Origin: Aquimarina aggregata
GTDB taxonomy: Bacteria; Bacteroidota; Bacteroidia; Flavobacteriales; Flavobacteriaceae
Direction of reading: 5' to 3'
Assembly (NCBI RefSeq): GCF_001632745.1
Contig: NZ_LQRT01000005.1
Span: 62,001-126,000, forward strand
Length of the DNA: 64,000 nucleotides
The notes under the pieces are model-generated. The model had not been told where the DNA came from, searched no databases, and was given only the letters and a program-made list of their open reading frames with translations. The first letter of the stretch is position 1, and each line of letters starts with the position of its first letter. Both the position numbers and the translations under genes were made by a program. This document shows positions 34,730-44,296 of the stretch, one piece after another.

Positions 34730-35266
34730 TTACTTTTTAAAGGTTAAAAAATTCTTATTACTGAATTTTATTTGAGTTGAATGAAATGTGTCTGTTTCCA
34801 TTCCTAGTACAACTTTAATACTATAATGATCTTTTTCCCAAAGTATATATAGCGGTTTATCTTCAAACTTATAATCCTCTAAATTACCTGTAAATTGAGC
34901 AGATTCGGTTGCGTTTGTTCTGTCTCTAATCATATCAACTGTACTTTTATCTGGCCCTAACATCAAAGACGGAACCCCATACACCTCAACCATACGCTCA
35001 TAAAATGATTTATCTATAATTTCCATAAGGCTAATAGCAATCTCTTCTACAAGGTCTTCCTTATTTGTTGTGATAAATGTTGAATTATATGATTTGCCTA
35101 AAAAAACCTTTTCTTCATTAATTTTATACAATTTCGTACTAGTAAAACTCTCATCTTGTATAAGGATAGCGTTAGAAACTTCATTAATATGCGTGCCGAT
35201 AAGACCCTGTATAGAATGATTTGTAGTCATAAAAAGAGCTATAATAGCTATAAAATTTGTATTCAT
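34730..35266 (-). CDS. Paralog family member 4, exported form
   Basis: A 178-residue protein with a hydrophobic N-terminus (MNTNFIAIIALFMTTNH) that reads as a signal peptide, then GLIGTHINEVSNAIL. The body shows the family pattern: FYERMVEVYGVPSLM and then YKFEDKPLYILWEKDHYSIKV, in the place of the other copies' FDESP.VFGWHKENYDIQV. It is the first member downstream of the large lipoprotein gene (3-bp gap), so it is translated as the second gene of that operon and may be closest to the ancestral copy. Function unknown. Confidence 0.72.
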   Translation of the reverse strand: MNTNFIAIIALFMTTNHSIQGLIGTHINEVSNAILIQDESFTSTKLYKINEEKVFLGKSYNSTFITTNKEDLVEEIAISLMEIIDKSFYERMVEVYGVPSLMLGPDKSTVDMIRDRTNATESAQFTGNLEDYKFEDKPLYILWEKDHYSIKVVLGMETDTFHSTQIKFSNKNFLTFKK

Positions 35267-35269
35267 AAT

Positions 35270-36556
35270 TTAATTACAGTTACCTGTTGTGAAAAAATTT
35301 CGCCTGTATTGCGATACACTTCTAGCACTAATACCATAGAGATTATTTCGTGATGCTGCTCCTCCAATAGATTTCATAGCAAGATTGATTTCATTCAAAA
35401 ATTCAAATTCTAATTGATTTGCACTAGCCGTAGGATTGGCATCATACCACAATGCTGTCGCCGTTATTGCTTCATTTACCAATAACGCTGTTGCCGTTTG
35501 TGCTTCACCATTTGTCATAACAAGTGGTGTATTAAAATACACTACACCAGGTATCACAATATCACTCAATTCAATTTTAAGATCATTTCCATCTGCATGA
35601 GTTGTTACGAAATAGTTCCTTACACCTTTAACTGCTGCAACTCTACTACCCCCAACAGCTGCATATTCAAAACTAGAACAATCAGGAAAAGGCCATTCTT
35701 CAGGGTTATCTGATAAAACTTGAGGCGGATTACTTTTAACACTCTCGGCAGTTGTGTTATTTACAGGAGGTGTATAACTTGTATGACAGTTTGTTACTTG
35801 TTTTACTGTTTGCCCTCTTGATTCTCTGTGTGAATAAGTGATATCAATAACTTGATTTGTATTTGTATAATAGCTTACATCATAAAAATACTCCCAATGC
35901 TGTATAGTTACTGTACTTGTAGAGCAACCACCGCCACCACTACAGTTAACGGGTTCTAAACCTTCTAAAATAGCGCACTTAGCAGGTTGTCTAGGCAGCA
36001 AATTCCTGCCAATACCATTACCTATAGATTTTGTTTGTAAAACGCCAACCTCATAAGATTCTCTTGCTATTTTTTCTCCTGTAGTATCAAATACATATGC
36101 CATACCAGAATAATCGGCTATAGCGATATATGACAACTCTTTTGTTGTATTATCAACAGAAGGTAATAACTCTACCAAAAAGTATTCTGGTTGATCATTT
36201 TCATCAAATCGAGCCAATAGGCGATAACTTGATTTTGATACATACCCTTCTATATTTACTATTGAAGCATTTTTATGTGTAACAGAAAATTCATAAAATA
36301 TCGAGGTATCAAATTTACGTTCTACAGCAGAAGTCCAATCGATAAGGATATCTTCTTTTTGTAATGCAGGTGAGTCTTTAAAATCGTCTAGAGAAAATGC
36401 TTGTTCCAGGCTTTGCTCAATAGTTTGTGTAGGTTGATTAATGTGCTCTGTCTCACAGCCAGAAAGTGTGATTAAAAACAGGGCTATATAAAAAAATGGT
36501 TTAAGAGATTTCACGTTTAAAGGTGATTTAAAGTGTGAATTTAGATAATTTTTCAT
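35270..36556 (-). CDS. Lipoprotein with Cys/Gly-rich centre, head of the paralog cluster
   Basis: From ATG 36556 the product is 428 residues. Its signal (KSLKPFFYIALFLITLSGC) places the lipidated Cys about 33 residues in. The mature part has an acidic section, a beta-rich domain (SIVNIEGYVSKSSYRLLARF), a Cys/Gly cluster (NCSGGGGCSTSTV), then a Pro/Thr linker and a C-terminal Ala-rich helical domain (GGSRVAAVKGVRNYF to SIGGAASRNNL). The C-terminal domain differs in style from the N-terminal part, as in exported proteins with swapped tips, but no toxin motif is visible. The longest frame (36637) adds 27 low-quality residues and is rejected. Downstream on the same strand are four paralogs and one secreted gene. 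Confidence 0.72.
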   Translation of the reverse strand: MKNYLNSHFKSPLNVKSLKPFFYIALFLITLSGCETEHINQPTQTIEQSLEQAFSLDDFKDSPALQKEDILIDWTSAVERKFDTSIFYEFSVTHKNASIVNIEGYVSKSSYRLLARFDENDQPEYFLVELLPSVDNTTKELSYIAIADYSGMAYVFDTTGEKIARESYEVGVLQTKSIGNGIGRNLLPRQPAKCAILEGLEPVNCSGGGGCSTSTVTIQHWEYFYDVSYYTNTNQVIDITYSHRESRGQTVKQVTNCHTSYTPPVNNTTAESVKSNPPQVLSDNPEEWPFPDCSSFEYAAVGGSRVAAVKGVRNYFVTTHADGNDLKIELSDIVIPGVVYFNTPLVMTNGEAQTATALLVNEAITATALWYDANPTASANQLEFEFLNEINLAMKSIGGAASRNNLYGISARSVSQYRRNFFTTGNCN

Positions 36557-36872
36557 TAATAAAATAATTTGTGTGTACTTACTCTGTTTGTTATTTGGAT
36601 TTTCAGTGTACCTCCCATTTCTCATCAAGGTGGCCAACCTTTACATAGCCCATTATAACGTATTGATAATGAATAATTGTTTCTCTGGTGGGGATTTGAG
36701 GTTTGAGAGAAATGTTCTTGTATATACACTGCAATTTTACAGAATACTATATATATTACAGTACAGAAATCTGTAGCAGGTACTATTTGTTTTTTAGCAA
36801 TATACTAAGAAGTCTTAAATTATCGGCTTTTGCGACGTATATTTTTTTTGTATTTAACTGGACTTTTGTTTA

Positions 36873-37103
36873 ATGGCTTCTGACCAAGAAAAACAAAGGC
36901 ATAAAGCAATCGGAAAACGCATTAAAGAACTGCGAATTAATGCTGGTTATACTAGTTACTCAAAATTCGCTATAGAACATAATCTTGAGAATAAAAGTGT
37001 CTGGAGATGGGAAGAAGGATTAAACTACACAATAGATACCTTATTTATGCTTGCAGACATCCATAACATTACCATTACCGAATTATTAAAAGATATTGAG
37101 TAA
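36873..37103 (+). CDS. XRE-like HTH protein
   Basis: A 76-residue protein that is almost entirely one HTH: IGKRIKELRINAGYTSYSKFAIEHNLENKSVWRWEEG, then IDTLFMLADIHNITITELLKDIE. It lacks an effector domain, so it would act as a simple repressor or partner. It is divergent from the large lipoprotein gene (316 bp to ATG 36556) and so may control that cluster. No operator palindrome was identified. Confidence 0.82.
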   Translation: MASDQEKQRHKAIGKRIKELRINAGYTSYSKFAIEHNLENKSVWRWEEGLNYTIDTLFMLADIHNITITELLKDIE

Positions 37104-37142
37104 ATTTTATAATGATTTTATTATCAAATTAGCCTGAATTAA

Positions 37143-38375
37143 TCACATCTTATACACCCAAGTTTGGGGATTTAAGCGTTTTGCATTCTGGTAGATTAAA
37201 AACTTCATAATAGCTCTACCGGTAGTTGGATTTACACGTACTTGACCTATTGATTGTTTTGTAGCTACCTTTTGCCCCTCTTTAACAGATATGTTTTCTA
37301 TATTATAATAGGTAGTAATATAATTACCGTGTCGTATTTGCACAAGGCGGCTGGCTCCTCTTAGTTTTTGTATAGCGATGACTTCGCCTTCAAAAATAGC
37401 TCTAGCCTTTTCTCCTTTTCGAGTTTCTATCTCTACACCACTACTATTAATCTGTATGTTTGGAAGCGTTGGATGTGGTTGCCGTCCAAACTTTTTGGTT
37501 ACGCGCCCAGTTCCTACAGGCCAGGGTAATTTTCCTTTATTTGAAGTGAAGTTATCTGCTAATATTTTTGCTTCGGCAGTTAACGCAAATGTTGTAGCAG
37601 ATCCCTTTTTTGTAACTTTTTTACCTGCTTTTTTATTTGCTCTGGCGATTGCTTCACGAATTAACTTTTCGATAGCTTTATCTATCGCACTAGCCTGCTC
37701 TTGTTTTTTCTTAATTTGTTTGGTGTAGGTTCCTCGCTTTTTGCGAATAGAAGCCATTAAAACTTGTTGCTCTTTCTTCTCTTCTTTTAGCTTTTCTTGA
37801 GCGTCCCGATTTTCTGCAATAAGTCTTTGTTTATCTTCTTTTTGATTCGATAAATTAGCATTTAATCTTTGAAGTTCTTGCGTATCACTCTCTATTCTAT
37901 CTGCCTGATCTTTGCGGTGCTCATTGTATTGCTTCATGTATTGCAATCGCTTATAGGCTTGTGCAAAATCTGATGAAGACAATAAAAACATAATCCTACT
38001 TTGATGTGATTTACTTTTATAAGATTTAATCACCATTTTAGCATAATCCTCTTTCAGCGCTTTTAATTCTGTACGATACGCCTCCATCTTTTTGAAATTA
38101 ACATTAATTTCACGCGTTAATAAATTAGCCTGTTGATTCGTAATCTTAATAAGGTTTTGTCTTGTATTGATCTGTGAGTTAATTGTTTCAACCTCATCAA
38201 GAACTGAACGTTCTTTGAGTTTGTTATTTTCTCTCAACTCGATCATTTGTTGGATCTCTTCTCTAAGACGCTGACGTTCTTCTTCTAATTGCTGTTGTTT
38301 TTTACTTTGTGCAAATGATGGTGTACACATGCATAACAGCAAACCAATCAAATATGTAACTTTTAGAACCCTCAT
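37143..38375 (-). CDS. EnvC-like murein hydrolase activator (LytM-domain, M23 family)
   Basis: A 410-residue periplasmic protein with a signal peptide (LIGLLLCMCTPSFAQ), a long coiled coil (residues 25-260, KKQQQLEEERQRLREEI and similar), and a C-terminal LytM domain (RVTKKFGRQPHPTLPNIQINSSGVEIETRKG, later IRHGNYITTYYNIE). The zinc ligands of active M23 peptidases are not intact: the first His-x-x-x-Asp is replaced by NSSGVEIE, as in EnvC, which activates amidases rather than cutting wall itself. It is the last gene of the envelope operon, overlapping the DUF4292 gene by 4 bp. Confidence 0.9.
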   Translation of the reverse strand: MRVLKVTYLIGLLLCMCTPSFAQSKKQQQLEEERQRLREEIQQMIELRENNKLKERSVLDEVETINSQINTRQNLIKITNQQANLLTREINVNFKKMEAYRTELKALKEDYAKMVIKSYKSKSHQSRIMFLLSSSDFAQAYKRLQYMKQYNEHRKDQADRIESDTQELQRLNANLSNQKEDKQRLIAENRDAQEKLKEEKKEQQVLMASIRKKRGTYTKQIKKKQEQASAIDKAIEKLIREAIARANKKAGKKVTKKGSATTFALTAEAKILADNFTSNKGKLPWPVGTGRVTKKFGRQPHPTLPNIQINSSGVEIETRKGEKARAIFEGEVIAIQKLRGASRLVQIRHGNYITTYYNIENISVKEGQKVATKQSIGQVRVNPTTGRAIMKFLIYQNAKRLNPQTWVYKM

Positions 38376-39151
38376 TGAATAGTAACTTCCTTATAGCCTG
38401 ATGGTATTTTAAACGGAAAACTTACCTTAGCATTGTAATCTACTGCCTTATATTCGATATCAATTCTTGTAGTTTCATCTCCTTGTACAGCCTCTATACC
38501 AATTTGCTTCGGAAAATCCTGATTGCCAATTTTTTGATACGTGTGATAATTTATAGCAAGATTTCTATTTTCTATAGGTTGCTTTAATTGTTGAGATGCC
38601 ATCTTAAAACTGTCTGGGCGTATTAAAAACAACCGTTCAAATAATGCTAAGTCTGCCTTAGGAACTAATTGGTATGTTTGATCTGTAACCGTAGATTTAT
38701 ACTTATCTTTTCTTAGATTAAATAGCGCTTGTCCTAATAACATTTGCTGTACTTTATCAAAATCCAGATCATTAGTGCCCAGCCATTCACTTAAAACCGT
38801 AAAATCTCCTTCAAAATAGGTGTTATTTATTTTCTCGTAATAGCTTACTTTTTCTGGAGTGATCAGGACTTTTGCCAGAGGTATAATCATTTTAACACTA
38901 ATCCAAATGGCTTTATCTTTTTCCATTCTTAATGTAACTGCAGGGCTATATGAGTTTTTACCATCATCATATTTTACTCTAAGTTTAGCATTAAGTGTTT
39001 CAAAATTAAAAGATCGATTATAATGATTAGCAATGATCTTTTCTGAACTTAACTTTTTAAGTCTAGTACCTGTTACTGCATTTGTACTTTTACAAGAACT
39101 AAGCAAAACCAAAGAAAATAACATATACCCTACTATCCTTATTTTACTCAT
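38372..39151 (-). CDS. DUF4292 lipoprotein
   Basis: A 259-residue lipoprotein (MLFSLVLLSSC lipobox). The mature part is LolA/LolB-like in pattern: FNFETLNAKLRVKYDDGKN, KDKAIWISVKMIIPLAKVLITPEKVSYYEKINNTYFEG, then FPFKIPSGYKEVTI at the end. Such folds carry lipids or lipoproteins across the periplasm, so a LolB-like role is possible; the family itself is named only DUF4292. It overlaps both neighbours (4 bp with EnvC-like, 1 bp with the TPR gene), which indicates a tight operon. Confidence 0.88.
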   Translation of the reverse strand: MSKIRIVGYMLFSLVLLSSCKSTNAVTGTRLKKLSSEKIIANHYNRSFNFETLNAKLRVKYDDGKNSYSPAVTLRMEKDKAIWISVKMIIPLAKVLITPEKVSYYEKINNTYFEGDFTVLSEWLGTNDLDFDKVQQMLLGQALFNLRKDKYKSTVTDQTYQLVPKADLALFERLFLIRPDSFKMASQQLKQPIENRNLAINYHTYQKIGNQDFPKQIGIEAVQGDETTRIDIEYKAVDYNAKVSFPFKIPSGYKEVTIQ

Positions 39152-40524
39152 TAAGATTTTTTCTGAAGTTTATTTGATTTTTCGAGATATTCTGCTCCTT
39201 TTTTTTCGTTACCTGTTTTAAGATATGCTTCTCCTATTTGCTTATAAAAATCAGCTTCCATTTTAACATCATCTATCACATAATCTATACCTAACGATAG
39301 AATATCTATTGCATCTTTTGCCTTTTCAAGTTGAATTAAAGAAACTCCATTTACAAGATAAAAAACAGGCTGCGCAGGGTACATTTCTATTGCTAATTCG
39401 CTTCCGACCTCTGCTTTCTCAAATCGCTTTAAGTCCAATTGTAAAAGCAAAATTCTTTTAAGAAGACCAAAATCATTTGCATTACTTTTTATACCTCTTT
39501 CATAAAAATTAAGCGCCTGCTCTTTTCTATCTTTCTTATAATAAAAGTGTCCTAATTCTGTAAAAACCTTAGCATTATTACTATTACCCGACAACAAAGA
39601 AATAATTCCTGTTAGCTCTGACTCATATTGCGGATTTTTATCTAAAAACGGAAGAAAATCATTAATCACCTTATATTTAGATTCTGTATCTATTTTATCA
39701 CTTTTTAAAGTAATTTTCATAGATTTAATTGCTTTTTCAGTCTGATTATCTTCAAGATAAAACTTATACAAAGCCATATGTGCTAACTCTGATTTTGGCT
39801 TTTTGGCTATTAGTTGTTTTGCAATGCTATACGCTTTCTCTTTTTGATTATCCTTACTATATAAGAATATAAGGTTAAGGTAGTTTTGTTCTACTTTAGG
39901 GTTTTGTTGTATTTTTTTTTCAAGAATAGCAATACGACTATTTGGATTTGTAATTTTTGAAGTTATTCTTTGTCTTAATTGATTTCGATAAAGATCAGTA
40001 CCATACTCTTCGTTTAATCCATCAAGCACCGTTAGTGCTTCATCATATCGTTTTTCAAGAAAATACAAATTTGCCAACTGTTCTTTAAACATGGCATCAA
40101 AATCAACAAGCTTTTCGACAACTTCGATACATTCACTATACTTTTGTTGCTGAAAATAGACTTCGTATAAAAGTTCTAGAACATGCCTATCACTTGGCTT
40201 TGCTTCTAGTACTTTATTAAGGTTTTTCTCGGCTTGTCCAAACACTTTTAGTGCCAAATAGTTTTTACCCAACTCATGATATAAAAAATCAGGTTTTGGA
40301 TCTAATGCAATGCATTTTTCTAATGATAGAATTGCCTTGTCATAATTAGTAATTGCTTTTTGTTTCAAAGCTTCAAAAAAGTGTTCTTGAAATTCGTCTG
40401 AAACATTACCCAAATCATCAATATTAATCTCTTGCTTAGGTTCGATATCTTGTGCTACTGCATACGTATATCCAATTCCAAAGAATATGTAAAATAGACC
40501 TATATGTTTCCAACTCCTAAGCAT
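39151..40524 (-). CDS. TPR-repeat exported protein
   Basis: A 457-residue protein with a signal peptide (HIGLFYIFFGIGYTYAVAQ) and at least eight tetratricopeptide repeats, for example KAILSLEKCIALDPKPDFLYHELG, NLNKVLEAKPSDRHVLELLYE, FTELGHFYYKKDRKEQALNFYERGI and KTGNEKKGAEYLEKSNKL. TPR proteins of this kind act as periplasmic scaffolds. Its position between the nucleotidyltransferase and DUF4292 genes fits an envelope-biogenesis operon. Confidence 0.88.
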   Translation of the reverse strand: MLRSWKHIGLFYIFFGIGYTYAVAQDIEPKQEINIDDLGNVSDEFQEHFFEALKQKAITNYDKAILSLEKCIALDPKPDFLYHELGKNYLALKVFGQAEKNLNKVLEAKPSDRHVLELLYEVYFQQQKYSECIEVVEKLVDFDAMFKEQLANLYFLEKRYDEALTVLDGLNEEYGTDLYRNQLRQRITSKITNPNSRIAILEKKIQQNPKVEQNYLNLIFLYSKDNQKEKAYSIAKQLIAKKPKSELAHMALYKFYLEDNQTEKAIKSMKITLKSDKIDTESKYKVINDFLPFLDKNPQYESELTGIISLLSGNSNNAKVFTELGHFYYKKDRKEQALNFYERGIKSNANDFGLLKRILLLQLDLKRFEKAEVGSELAIEMYPAQPVFYLVNGVSLIQLEKAKDAIDILSLGIDYVIDDVKMEADFYKQIGEAYLKTGNEKKGAEYLEKSNKLQKKS

Positions 40525-40559
40525 AAATTGTATTAAGGGTATTCTTATTTAATCATAAA

Positions 40560-41576
40560 TTATTCTAAAACCGAGTAATCACCAATACTTATTGTTGTGT
40601 GACTCCCATTATACACGGCATTATTACCGATCATAGCATTGTCTAAGGTAGCGTTTTTTATGACAGTTTTAGTCTGCACAAGGCTATTTTTAATGGTTGT
40701 ATCTTCTAGAACACAATCATCACCAATTGAAACATTAGGGCCAACCGTTGTATTTCTTAGTGTGACATTGTCTCCGATATAACATGGTGGTATTATTGTA
40801 GCATTCTCTTGAGTAATAGCACCGCTTATTAATTTTTCTCCATCTTTTTCTAAAAAACCTAGCATTCTAGTATTGGTTTCTACAGTAACATTTTTGTTTC
40901 CGCAATCCATCCATTCGTCTACCTTTCCTGTCACAAAAACTTTGCCATTGGCCATCATTCTTTTGATACCATCATTAATTTGATATTCTCCTCCATTAAT
41001 AATGTTATTGTCTAAAACATATTGCAGTTCATTTTTTAGTACTCCAACATCTTTAAAATAATAGATTCCTATCACTGCAAGATCCGATACAAATTCTTGC
41101 GGTTTTTCTACCAATTCTACGATTTCTTTATTATCGTTAAGTTTTACTACACCATAGGCTTCTGGTCTATCTACTTGCTTTACCCAGATTGCAGCATCTG
41201 CATCTTTATCCAAATCAAAATCTGCACGTATCAACGTATCTGCATATGCTATAACAGCAGGTCCAGAAAGTGATGGTGCAGCAGACATAATTGCATGCCC
41301 AGTTCCTAATGGTTCGTCTTGTCTATAAATAGAGGCTTTTGCCCCAAGGCTTTCTGCCAAAGATGTCAAACTAGAAACCACATCATCACCAAAAAAAGCA
41401 GGGTCGCCTAGTATAAAAGCGATTTCTTCAATAGGTTCTCCTAAAACTTTAGCGATATCAGACACTAAACGATGCACAATAGGTTGTCCTGCTACTGGGA
41501 TTAAAGGTTTTGGAACAGTAAGCGTATGAGGTCTTAATCTAGAACCTCTTCCTGCCATAGGTACAATAATTTTCAT
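40560..41576 (-). CDS. Sugar-phosphate nucleotidyltransferase with left-handed beta-helix
   Basis: A 338-residue enzyme. The N-terminal nucleotidyltransferase domain has the signature MKIIVPMAGRGSRLRPHTLTVPKPLIPVAGQP, where GRGSRLRP is the nucleotide-binding loop and the Lys of TVPKPL is catalytic; DEPLGTGHAI and GVVKLNDNKEIVELVEKPQEF follow. Residues from about 255 are left-handed beta-helix hexapeptides (NATIIPPCYIGDNVTLRNTTVG), as in GlmU-type and mannose-1-phosphate guanylyltransferase-like enzymes. The sugar is not determinable. It lies 41 bp downstream of dut, in the flippase-dut-nucleotidyltransferase-TPR-DUF4292-EnvC run. Confidence 0.92.
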   Translation of the reverse strand: MKIIVPMAGRGSRLRPHTLTVPKPLIPVAGQPIVHRLVSDIAKVLGEPIEEIAFILGDPAFFGDDVVSSLTSLAESLGAKASIYRQDEPLGTGHAIMSAAPSLSGPAVIAYADTLIRADFDLDKDADAAIWVKQVDRPEAYGVVKLNDNKEIVELVEKPQEFVSDLAVIGIYYFKDVGVLKNELQYVLDNNIINGGEYQINDGIKRMMANGKVFVTGKVDEWMDCGNKNVTVETNTRMLGFLEKDGEKLISGAITQENATIIPPCYIGDNVTLRNTTVGPNVSIGDDCVLEDTTIKNSLVQTKTVIKNATLDNAMIGNNAVYNGSHTTISIGDYSVLE

Positions 41577-41617
41577 GCTATTTTTTTCTTTTCGATTGAT
41601 TTTAAATGCTATTCTTA

Positions 41618-42052
41618 TTATTTGACTCCCGTACTACCAAATCCACCTTCTCCTCTTGAAGTTTCAGACAATTCAGCAACTTCTAGCCACTCTGCACGCT
41701 CGTGTTTTGCAATCACCATCTGCGCAATTCTTTCACCGTTTTCGACTACAAAATCCTCATTAGAAAGATTTACTAAAATTACACCTACTTCTCCTCGATA
41801 ATCTGCATCTACAGTTCCTGGTGCGTTTAAAACTGTTACTCCTTTTTTTGCCGCTAATCCACTACGAGGTCTAACTTGTGCTTCATAACCAACAGGAAGT
41901 TCCATAAAAAGTCCTGTTTTGATAATGGCTCTTTCTAAAGGTTTTAACGTAACTGGTGCATCTATATTTGCTCTTAAATCCATCCCCGCCGAGGCAATAG
42001 TTTCGTAATGCGGTAACTCGTGAGATGATTTATTTATTATTCTTATTTGCAT
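41618..42052 (-). CDS. dut: dUTP diphosphatase
   Basis: A 144-residue trimeric dUTPase that hydrolyses dUTP to dUMP and keeps uracil out of DNA. All five motifs are present: motif 1 [10 protein letters not shown], motif 2 [11 protein letters not shown], motif 3 [15 protein letters not shown] with the catalytic Asp, motif 4 GERIAQMVI, and motif 5 [10 protein letters not shown] at the C-terminus. The frame is open back to 42100, but the conserved N-terminus (MQIRIINKS) fixes ATG 42052 and gives the usual length. It lies between a flippase and a nucleotidyltransferase gene. Confidence 0.97.
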   Translation of the reverse strand: MQIRIINKSSHELPHYETIASAGMDLRANIDAPVTLKPLERAIIKTGLFMELPVGYEAQVRPRSGLAAKKGVTVLNAPGTVDADYRGEVGVILVNLSNEDFVVENGERIAQMVIAKHERAEWLEVAELSETSRGEGGFGSTGVK

Positions 42053-42116
42053 ACTACTAGTTTTAAACGATACAAATCTGTTTCTAAACATAAGAAACAA
42101 CGTTTTAGTAATTCGT

Positions 42117-43574
42117 TTATTTTTTTAAAATCTGTTTTAATTCTTTTCCTTCAAAGGCGTACAAAATTACTAAAAACACAAGTAACAGGGGAATAGAAAC
42201 CATATAATTACTATCAAAAACATAAAATGACAGTATTGAAAAACTAATTGATGTGATAAGATACATCCCAATCTTCTTAAGGTTATACGGAATTGGGTAA
42301 TATTGTCTTCCAAAATACCAAGATAAAATCATCATAGTGCCATATGCAGATAATGTAGCAATCGCAGATCCTACATAGGTATATTTAGGAATCAACAAAA
42401 AATTAAGTGTTAGGGTGATTATTGCACCCGTTACCGAGATATATGCGCCAAATTTTGTTTTATCGGTTATCTTATACCAAACTGATAAGTTGTGATAAAT
42501 CCCCAGACATAAATTAGCCAATAAAATAATTGGCACTATTATCATCGCTTCCCAAAATGTTGAATCGGGAATAATTAATTGTTTCAAAAAATCAGAAAAA
42601 ACGACTACTCCAAGCAATATACAGCTACCCAAAATTGAAAAATACAATGTAATTTTTGCATATGTTTCTTTTGCATTTTTAGAACTTGCATGATTAAAAA
42701 AGAAAGGTTCTATACCTAGCCTAAATGCGGTGCTATATAATGTCATAAAAACCCCTAATTTATAGCAGGCTGCATACACTCCTACCTCACCATCTGCAAT
42801 ATTTTCTGGCAATAAATATTTCAGAAGTAATTTATCAAACGCTTCATTAATTGAAAAAGCAATTCCGGCTATTAATACCGGAAAAGCATATTTAATCATT
42901 GATTTCCAAATAGCACTAGTAAATCCAAATCTGATTTTAGCATAGATAGGAAGCAATAGTAAAAGTGTAACTGCGCTTGCAATTAAATTTGCGATAAATA
43001 CATATATGACCTTATCGTTTTCAAAATAAATTGAATCCCAAAAAGTATCATTTCCTATGGCTAAACGAGGTAGTATTAAAAAGAAGAAGAGGTTAAACCC
43101 CAAATTAATGATAACATTAAAAATTTTAATTACTGCGTACCGCATCGGTCGCTCATTGATTCTAAACCAAGCAAATGGCAGCACTACTAAAGCATCTAAA
43201 CTTAGGATTAATAATCCAAATACAATATATTGAGTTTCAAATTCTAGGAAGGTTGCCAATTCATTTCGGCATAAAATCCCCATTCCTAATAAAAGAATTG
43301 TCGTACTGGTTAATGACGTTAAAGCGGTAGATTGCACACTGTTTTTCGTTTTTGGATCTTTACTTACGAATCTAAAAAAGGCAGTCTCCATACCATAAGA
43401 AAACAATATATTTCCGGTAATTAACAACGCCATAATAGATGCATAAACCCCATATTCATTTTTATTTAAAACATCTACATATAGTGGTACTAACACGATA
43501 CCAAGAACTCTTGGTAACACAGTAGCCAGACCATAAATAAAAGTTTGCTTAAAAAGTTTCTGAAATATGCTCAA
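42117..43574 (-). CDS. Oligosaccharide/polysaccharide flippase (MATE-like, Wzx type)
   Basis: A 485-residue integral membrane protein with about 12-14 transmembrane helices and the Polysacc_synt pattern: [25 protein letters not shown] at the start, the conserved [19 protein letters not shown] region, and C-terminal paired helices. Such proteins flip lipid-linked sugars to the periplasmic side. The gene leads the envelope operon containing a nucleotidyltransferase, so the pathway may be exopolysaccharide or LPS synthesis, but no glycosyltransferase is in the window. Confidence 0.9.
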   Translation of the reverse strand: MSIFQKLFKQTFIYGLATVLPRVLGIVLVPLYVDVLNKNEYGVYASIMALLITGNILFSYGMETAFFRFVSKDPKTKNSVQSTALTSLTSTTILLLGMGILCRNELATFLEFETQYIVFGLLILSLDALVVLPFAWFRINERPMRYAVIKIFNVIINLGFNLFFFLILPRLAIGNDTFWDSIYFENDKVIYVFIANLIASAVTLLLLLPIYAKIRFGFTSAIWKSMIKYAFPVLIAGIAFSINEAFDKLLLKYLLPENIADGEVGVYAACYKLGVFMTLYSTAFRLGIEPFFFNHASSKNAKETYAKITLYFSILGSCILLGVVVFSDFLKQLIIPDSTFWEAMIIVPIILLANLCLGIYHNLSVWYKITDKTKFGAYISVTGAIITLTLNFLLIPKYTYVGSAIATLSAYGTMMILSWYFGRQYYPIPYNLKKIGMYLITSISFSILSFYVFDSNYMVSIPLLLVFLVILYAFEGKELKQILKK

Positions 43575-43620
43575 CTGGTAGTTTAATTGTATGGGTAAAA
43601 ATACAATTTTATTGCCTCAA

Positions 43621-44112
43621 TTACATTGGAAAATTTTTCAAGGGTTTTTCTGGTAAATTATCTAGTTTAAAGATTTCTTGTTTATTGTCTTTAGTGTATT
43701 CTATGACACACTCTCCTTCTTTTAATGCAAACGGAATCTTTTCTGTTATCCCCGGAGGTTTATTTTTAAACTCTTCTTTGGGGTCACTACTCATGATAAG
43801 ATCGTTTATTTGTCGGGGATACATGTAATGCCCTATATAAACTATTTTGTTAGTAGATTCAGGAGCTAGTTTTACCTTTTTGCCTTTGAAATATGCATAC
43901 TTCAAGTTAATTCCTGAAGTATCTTTAAGTTCTATAGCGATCAAAAAACCATTAGCGCCACCTTTAACTCCAGATAAAATTTTCTGAAAATACGCTTCTT
44001 TAATTGGTAAAGGATTTTTCATATCTAATTGTTGACCACTAGCACATTGTATATGTATCATAAACAAGAATAAAGATCCTATTATTGTGCCCACTGTTCT
44101 CAAAGTATTCAT
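43621..44112 (-). CDS. Secreted protein of unknown function
   Basis: A 163-residue exported protein; the N-terminus (VGTIIGSLFLFMIHIQCASG) acts as a signal with a possible Cys acceptor. The body (EAYFQKILSGVKGGANGFLIAIELKD, ending FALKEGECVIEYTKDNKQ) is beta-rich and reminiscent of small flavobacterial proteins found in many genomes without a defined role. It lies 46 bp upstream of the flippase stop-to-start run on the same strand and may be co-transcribed with it. Not recognised. Confidence 0.7.
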   Translation of the reverse strand: MNTLRTVGTIIGSLFLFMIHIQCASGQQLDMKNPLPIKEAYFQKILSGVKGGANGFLIAIELKDTSGINLKYAYFKGKKVKLAPESTNKIVYIGHYMYPRQINDLIMSSDPKEEFKNKPPGITEKIPFALKEGECVIEYTKDNKQEIFKLDNLPEKPLKNFPM

Positions 44113-44296
44113 ATGTAATTGCTTTTAACTACTCTCAAGATATCAAAACTAATACCATTTTGTAATTTTAGTAAAGATAAAAAATTGAAAATAGGCTTAA
44201 AACAATTATTTCAATGGTTACTTATTAATCTTAAAATCTATTATCATCATTATTACATAGTATAACATTACAGAAGATAAAAAGACAACAACTTGA

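Noticed and set aside
36573..36776. 67-codon plus-strand open frame
   Set aside because: It lies in the divergent region upstream of the lipoprotein gene, with low-complexity translation and no start signal.
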